In this document: one piece after another, positions 4,932-6,938 of the stretch
How the letters are laid out: each line of letters opens with the position of its first letter
Position numbering within the stretch: the stretch's first letter is position 1
Source: Trueperaceae bacterium
GTDB taxonomy: Bacteria > Deinococcota > Deinococci > Deinococcales > Trueperaceae
Reading direction: 5' to 3'
Assembly: GCA_007128755.1 (NCBI GenBank)
Contig: SKWV01000163.1
Location: forward strand, 1 to 6,938
DNA length: 6,938 bases
Notes under the pieces: model-generated
What the model was told of the DNA's origin: nothing
The model's database searches: none
The model's input: only the letters and a program-made list of their open reading frames with translations
Program-made: the position numbers and the translations under genes

Positions 4932-5651
4932 GTGAGCCAGTTGCACGTTCGTGCCGAAGCCGACGCCGTCGCCGAGTACGTCCTCCTGCCGGGCGACCCC
5001 AACCGTGCTCGTCGCATCGCCGAGCGGTTCTTCGACGACCCCGTCCTCACCACCGACCATCGACAGCTCTTGGGCTACACCGGCACCTACCGCGGCCTGC
5101 GCGTGAGCGTGCAAGCCACCGGCATGGGCTGCCCCAGCCTCGCCATCGTGGTGGAGGAGCTCATCGCGCTCGGCGCGCGCACGCTGGTGCGGGTCGGTAC
5201 CGCCGGCATCATCGCTCCCGCCGTCGAGCCGGGCGAGCTGATCATCGCCACCGCCAGCGTGCCCAACGACGGCACCACGCGCCACTACATGCAGGCGCAG
5301 CCCTTCGCCTGCGTCGCCGACTTCGGCGTCACGCACGCCCTCGTCCGAGGGGCGGCGGAGCTGGGCGCGAAGGCGCACGTGGGCCTCATCCAGACCGACG
5401 ACGGCTTCTACGCCACGACCCCTGACGACGTGCCGCGCCTCCAGGCCGCCGGCGTGCTGGCGATCGAGATGGAAGCCAGCGCGCTCTTCCTGCTGGGCAG
5501 CCTGCGCGGCGTGCGGACGGGTTGCGCGCTCGTCGCGAGCAACCGCATCGGCGACACGGCGTTCGTGTCGCAGGAGACGCTCGATCAGGGCGTCGACACC
5601 ATGACCCGGACGACGCTCGACGCCTGCGTCGCGCTCGCCGCCGGAGCCTGA
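4932..5651 (+). CDS. Nucleoside phosphorylase, PNP/uridine phosphorylase family
   Basis: A 239-residue cytoplasmic enzyme of the NP-I (PNP/UDP phosphorylase) superfamily, normal length. It splits ribonucleosides with phosphate to base plus ribose-1-phosphate, in nucleoside salvage. Visible motifs: the phosphate-binding LLPGDPNRA (18-26); GMGCPSLAIVVEEL (64-77); VRVGTAGII (86-94), with phosphate-binding Arg87; a region HYMQAQPFACVADF (118-131) resembling uridine phosphorylase; and AIEMEASALF (177-186), with the ribose-binding Glu179-Met-Glu181. The position of the E. coli PNP general acid Asp204 appears to be Asn204 (SNRIGD), and the Gln-x-Arg pyrimidine signature of E. coli Udp is not seen. 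Substrate preference (purine, uridine or methylthioadenosine) therefore stays open. The GTG at 4932 fits the first conserved strand and the leaderless promoter. Confidence 0.9.
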   Translation: MSQLHVRAEADAVAEYVLLPGDPNRARRIAERFFDDPVLTTDHRQLLGYTGTYRGLRVSVQATGMGCPSLAIVVEELIALGARTLVRVGTAGIIAPAVEPGELIIATASVPNDGTTRHYMQAQPFACVADFGVTHALVRGAAELGAKAHVGLIQTDDGFYATTPDDVPRLQAAGVLAIEMEASALFLLGSLRGVRTGCALVASNRIGDTAFVSQETLDQGVDTMTRTTLDACVALAAGA

Positions 5652-5659
5652 CGCACGCC

Positions 5660-5675
5660 GGCGGCAGCCGCCGCC
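5660..5675 (+). other. Short GC-rich hairpin upstream of the hydroxyacyl-CoA dehydrogenase
   Basis: GGCGGC-AGCC-GCCGCC can form a 6-bp stem with a 4-base loop in the 37-base gap between phosphorylase and dehydrogenase. No T-run follows; the ribosome site GGGGAGG begins two bases later. It is more likely an mRNA structure than a terminator. Confidence 0.25.
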
Positions 5676-5688
5676 AGGGGAGGTAGGA

Positions 5689-6546
5689 GTGAGCGACGCC
5701 ACCACCGTCACCGTGCTCGGCGCCGGCACCATGGGAGCCGGGATCGCGCAGGCCTGCGCGGCCGCCGGACACGCCGTCACGGTCGTCGATCGTCAGCCCG
5801 AGGCGCTCGAGCGCTGCCTCGCCACCGTCGACGCCAGCCTCGAGCGGCTGGTACGCAAGGGCACCATGAGCGACGACGCCGCCGCTCAGGCCCGCGCGCG
5901 CATCGCGGTGACCACCGACCTCGCCGCCTCGGTGGGCGGCGCCGCCATCGTGATCGAGGCCGTGTACGAGGACCTCGCCACCAAGCAGGCGCTGTGGCGT
6001 CAGGTCGACTCGCATGCGCCCGCCGAGGCGCTGCGGGCCACCAACACCAGCTCCCTGAGCGTCACCGAGATCGCGCAGGCGAGTTCGCGCCCCGAGCGCT
6101 TCTGCGGCCTCCACTTCTTCAACCCCGTGCCGGTGCTGCCGCTCGTCGAGGTGGTGCGTGCCGAGCGCACCTCGCCCGCGACGCTCGACGAGGCGGTCGC
6201 GTTCGCCACCGCCATCGGCAAGACGCCGATCGTCTGCGGCGACACGCCCGGCTTCATCGTCAACCGCCTGCTCATCCCCTACGTGAACGACGCGGTGCAC
6301 GCCCTCGGCGAGGGCGTGGCCCGCGCGGCCGACATCGACACCGCCATGAAGCTCGGCGCCAACCTGCCCATGGGGCCGCTGGCGCTGGCGGACCTCATCG
6401 GGCTCGACGTGACCCTCGCCGTCATCGAGTCGCTCCACCGCGAGACCGCCGACCCGCGCTTCCGCCCGGCGGTCCGCCTGCGCCAGCTCGTGCGCGCGGG
6501 TAAGCTCGGACGCAAGACGGGCGAGGGCTTCCACCGCTACGAGTGA
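5689..6546 (+). CDS. 3-hydroxyacyl-CoA (3-hydroxybutyryl-CoA) dehydrogenase
   Basis: A 285-residue NAD(H)-dependent dehydrogenase interconverting 3-hydroxyacyl-CoA and 3-oxoacyl-CoA. The length matches stand-alone Hbd/PaaH/FadB2-type enzymes. The N-terminal Rossmann domain has VLGAGTMGAGIA (9-20) and Asp34 at the end of strand 2, which favours NAD over NADP. The catalytic set is complete, with spacing matching the human enzyme: Ser121 in NTSSL, His142 in HFFNPVPVLPLVEVV, Glu154 and Asn192 in TPGFIVNRLL. The C-terminal helical domain has the usual LGANLPMGPLALADLIGLD (222-240) and ends in GRKTGEGFHRYE (274-285). The GTG at 5689 has a strong GGGGAGG ribosome site. It follows the phosphorylase by 37 bases and precedes an enoyl-CoA hydratase by 25, giving two consecutive steps of beta-oxidation or butanoate metabolism. 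Chain-length preference cannot be read from the sequence. Confidence 0.96.
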   Translation: MSDATTVTVLGAGTMGAGIAQACAAAGHAVTVVDRQPEALERCLATVDASLERLVRKGTMSDDAAAQARARIAVTTDLAASVGGAAIVIEAVYEDLATKQALWRQVDSHAPAEALRATNTSSLSVTEIAQASSRPERFCGLHFFNPVPVLPLVEVVRAERTSPATLDEAVAFATAIGKTPIVCGDTPGFIVNRLLIPYVNDAVHALGEGVARAADIDTAMKLGANLPMGPLALADLIGLDVTLAVIESLHRETADPRFRPAVRLRQLVRAGKLGRKTGEGFHRYE

Positions 6547-6571
6547 TCCCAGCCATCAGAGGACGTGACAC

Positions 6572-6938
6572 GTGAGCGACCACGAACCGATCGACACCGA
6601 AGAACTCGCCTTCGAGCACCTCGACTACAGCGTCGACGAGCACGTCGCGCGCATCACGATCATGCGCCCGGAGACCCTCAACGCGCTCGACGACGAGCTG
6701 CTCCTGGAGCTCGCGATGGCCTTCGACCTCGCCGAGAGCGACGTCGAGGTGCGCGCGCTGATCCTGACGGGCGAGGGCCGCGCCTTCGTGGCGGGCGCGG
6801 ACCTCTCGGCGCTCGCGCAGATCTCCGACGGCTTCGCCGGCCGCGAGGCGGCGCTCTCCGGGCAGGACGTGATGAACTCCCTCGCCGCCCTGCCGTTCCC
6901 GACCATCGCCGCCATCAACGGCTTCGCGCTCGGCGGCG
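6572..6938 (+). CDS. Enoyl-CoA hydratase/isomerase family protein (N-terminal part)
   Basis: Open from a GTG at 6572 to the window end; 122 residues are visible of a family usually near 260. A crotonase fold is clear: VDEHVARITIMRPETLNAL (21-39), then VRALILTGEGRAFVAGADLSAL (60-81), with the oxyanion-hole stretch AGAD (74-77), then PFPTIAAINGFALGG (108-122), leading into the second oxyanion-hole loop. The catalytic glutamates would be beyond the edge, so hydratase versus isomerase cannot be decided. The first about 15 residues are an acidic extension before the usual start of the family. AGAGGA at 6558-6563 serves as ribosome site, 8 bases before GTG. It would hydrate 2-enoyl-CoA to 3-hydroxyacyl-CoA, the substrate of the preceding dehydrogenase, so the two genes likely act in sequence. 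Confidence 0.93.
   Translation, partial: MSDHEPIDTEELAFEHLDYSVDEHVARITIMRPETLNALDDELLLELAMAFDLAESDVEVRALILTGEGRAFVAGADLSALAQISDGFAGREAALSGQDVMNSLAALPFPTIAAINGFALGG

Noticed and set aside
4880..5053. 58-residue N-terminal extension of Roadblock A
   Set aside because: The extension lies antisense to the phosphorylase start, is Arg/Ser/Ala-rich, and would span the divergent promoter. The conserved domain starts exactly at the ATG at 4879.
5386..6534. A 382-residue open frame on the - strand opposite the phosphorylase and dehydrogenase
   Set aside because: It spans two well-supported genes and their intergenic gap, is low-complexity, and has no family signature: an antisense shadow.

Overview
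This is a GC-rich, gene-dense bacterial window. There is no stretch over 300 bases without a gene; the longest intergenic gap is 69 bases. I see no tRNA, rRNA, CRISPR, transposase or integrase. GTG starts are common (five of the nine genes whose start lies in the window). Three genes have a TANNNT -10-like hexamer 6-7 bases before the start codon and no Shine-Dalgarno sequence, the pattern of leaderless transcripts. This fits a high-GC phylum such as Deinococcota (Trueperaceae-like), Chloroflexota or Actinomycetota, but the sequence alone does not let me choose.

Left edge (1-162, +): the C-terminal end of a small hydrophobic membrane protein of unknown function. It converges, with a 9-base gap, on the next cluster.

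Minus-strand signalling cluster (4879 down to 172), in transcription order: Roadblock/LC7 protein A; Roadblock/LC7 protein B (4-base overlap, GTGA); a DUF3467 protein; a DsbA/FrnE-like thioredoxin-fold protein; a PP2C-type Ser/Thr phosphatase; and a Ser/Thr protein kinase with three N-terminal membrane helices and a C-terminal NHL-type beta-propeller. Kinase and phosphatase form a classic opposing pair. The Roadblock pair resembles MglB-like regulators of small Ras-like GTPases, but no GTPase lies in the window. Two promoters drive the cluster, one before Roadblock A and an internal one before the phosphatase. Their core sequences are almost identical (13 of 14 bases), which suggests shared regulation.

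Plus-strand metabolic cluster (4932 to the right edge), divergent from the signalling cluster: a nucleoside phosphorylase of the PNP/uridine phosphorylase family, a 3-hydroxyacyl-CoA (3-hydroxybutyryl-CoA) dehydrogenase with a complete catalytic set, and the start of an enoyl-CoA hydratase/isomerase cut off by the window end. The last two catalyse consecutive steps of beta-oxidation or butyrate-type acyl-CoA metabolism.

No single gene here is a new family. The noteworthy points are the combination (kinase, phosphatase, Roadblock pair, DUF3467 and thioredoxin-fold protein on one strand), the kinase architecture, and the repeated leaderless promoter motif.
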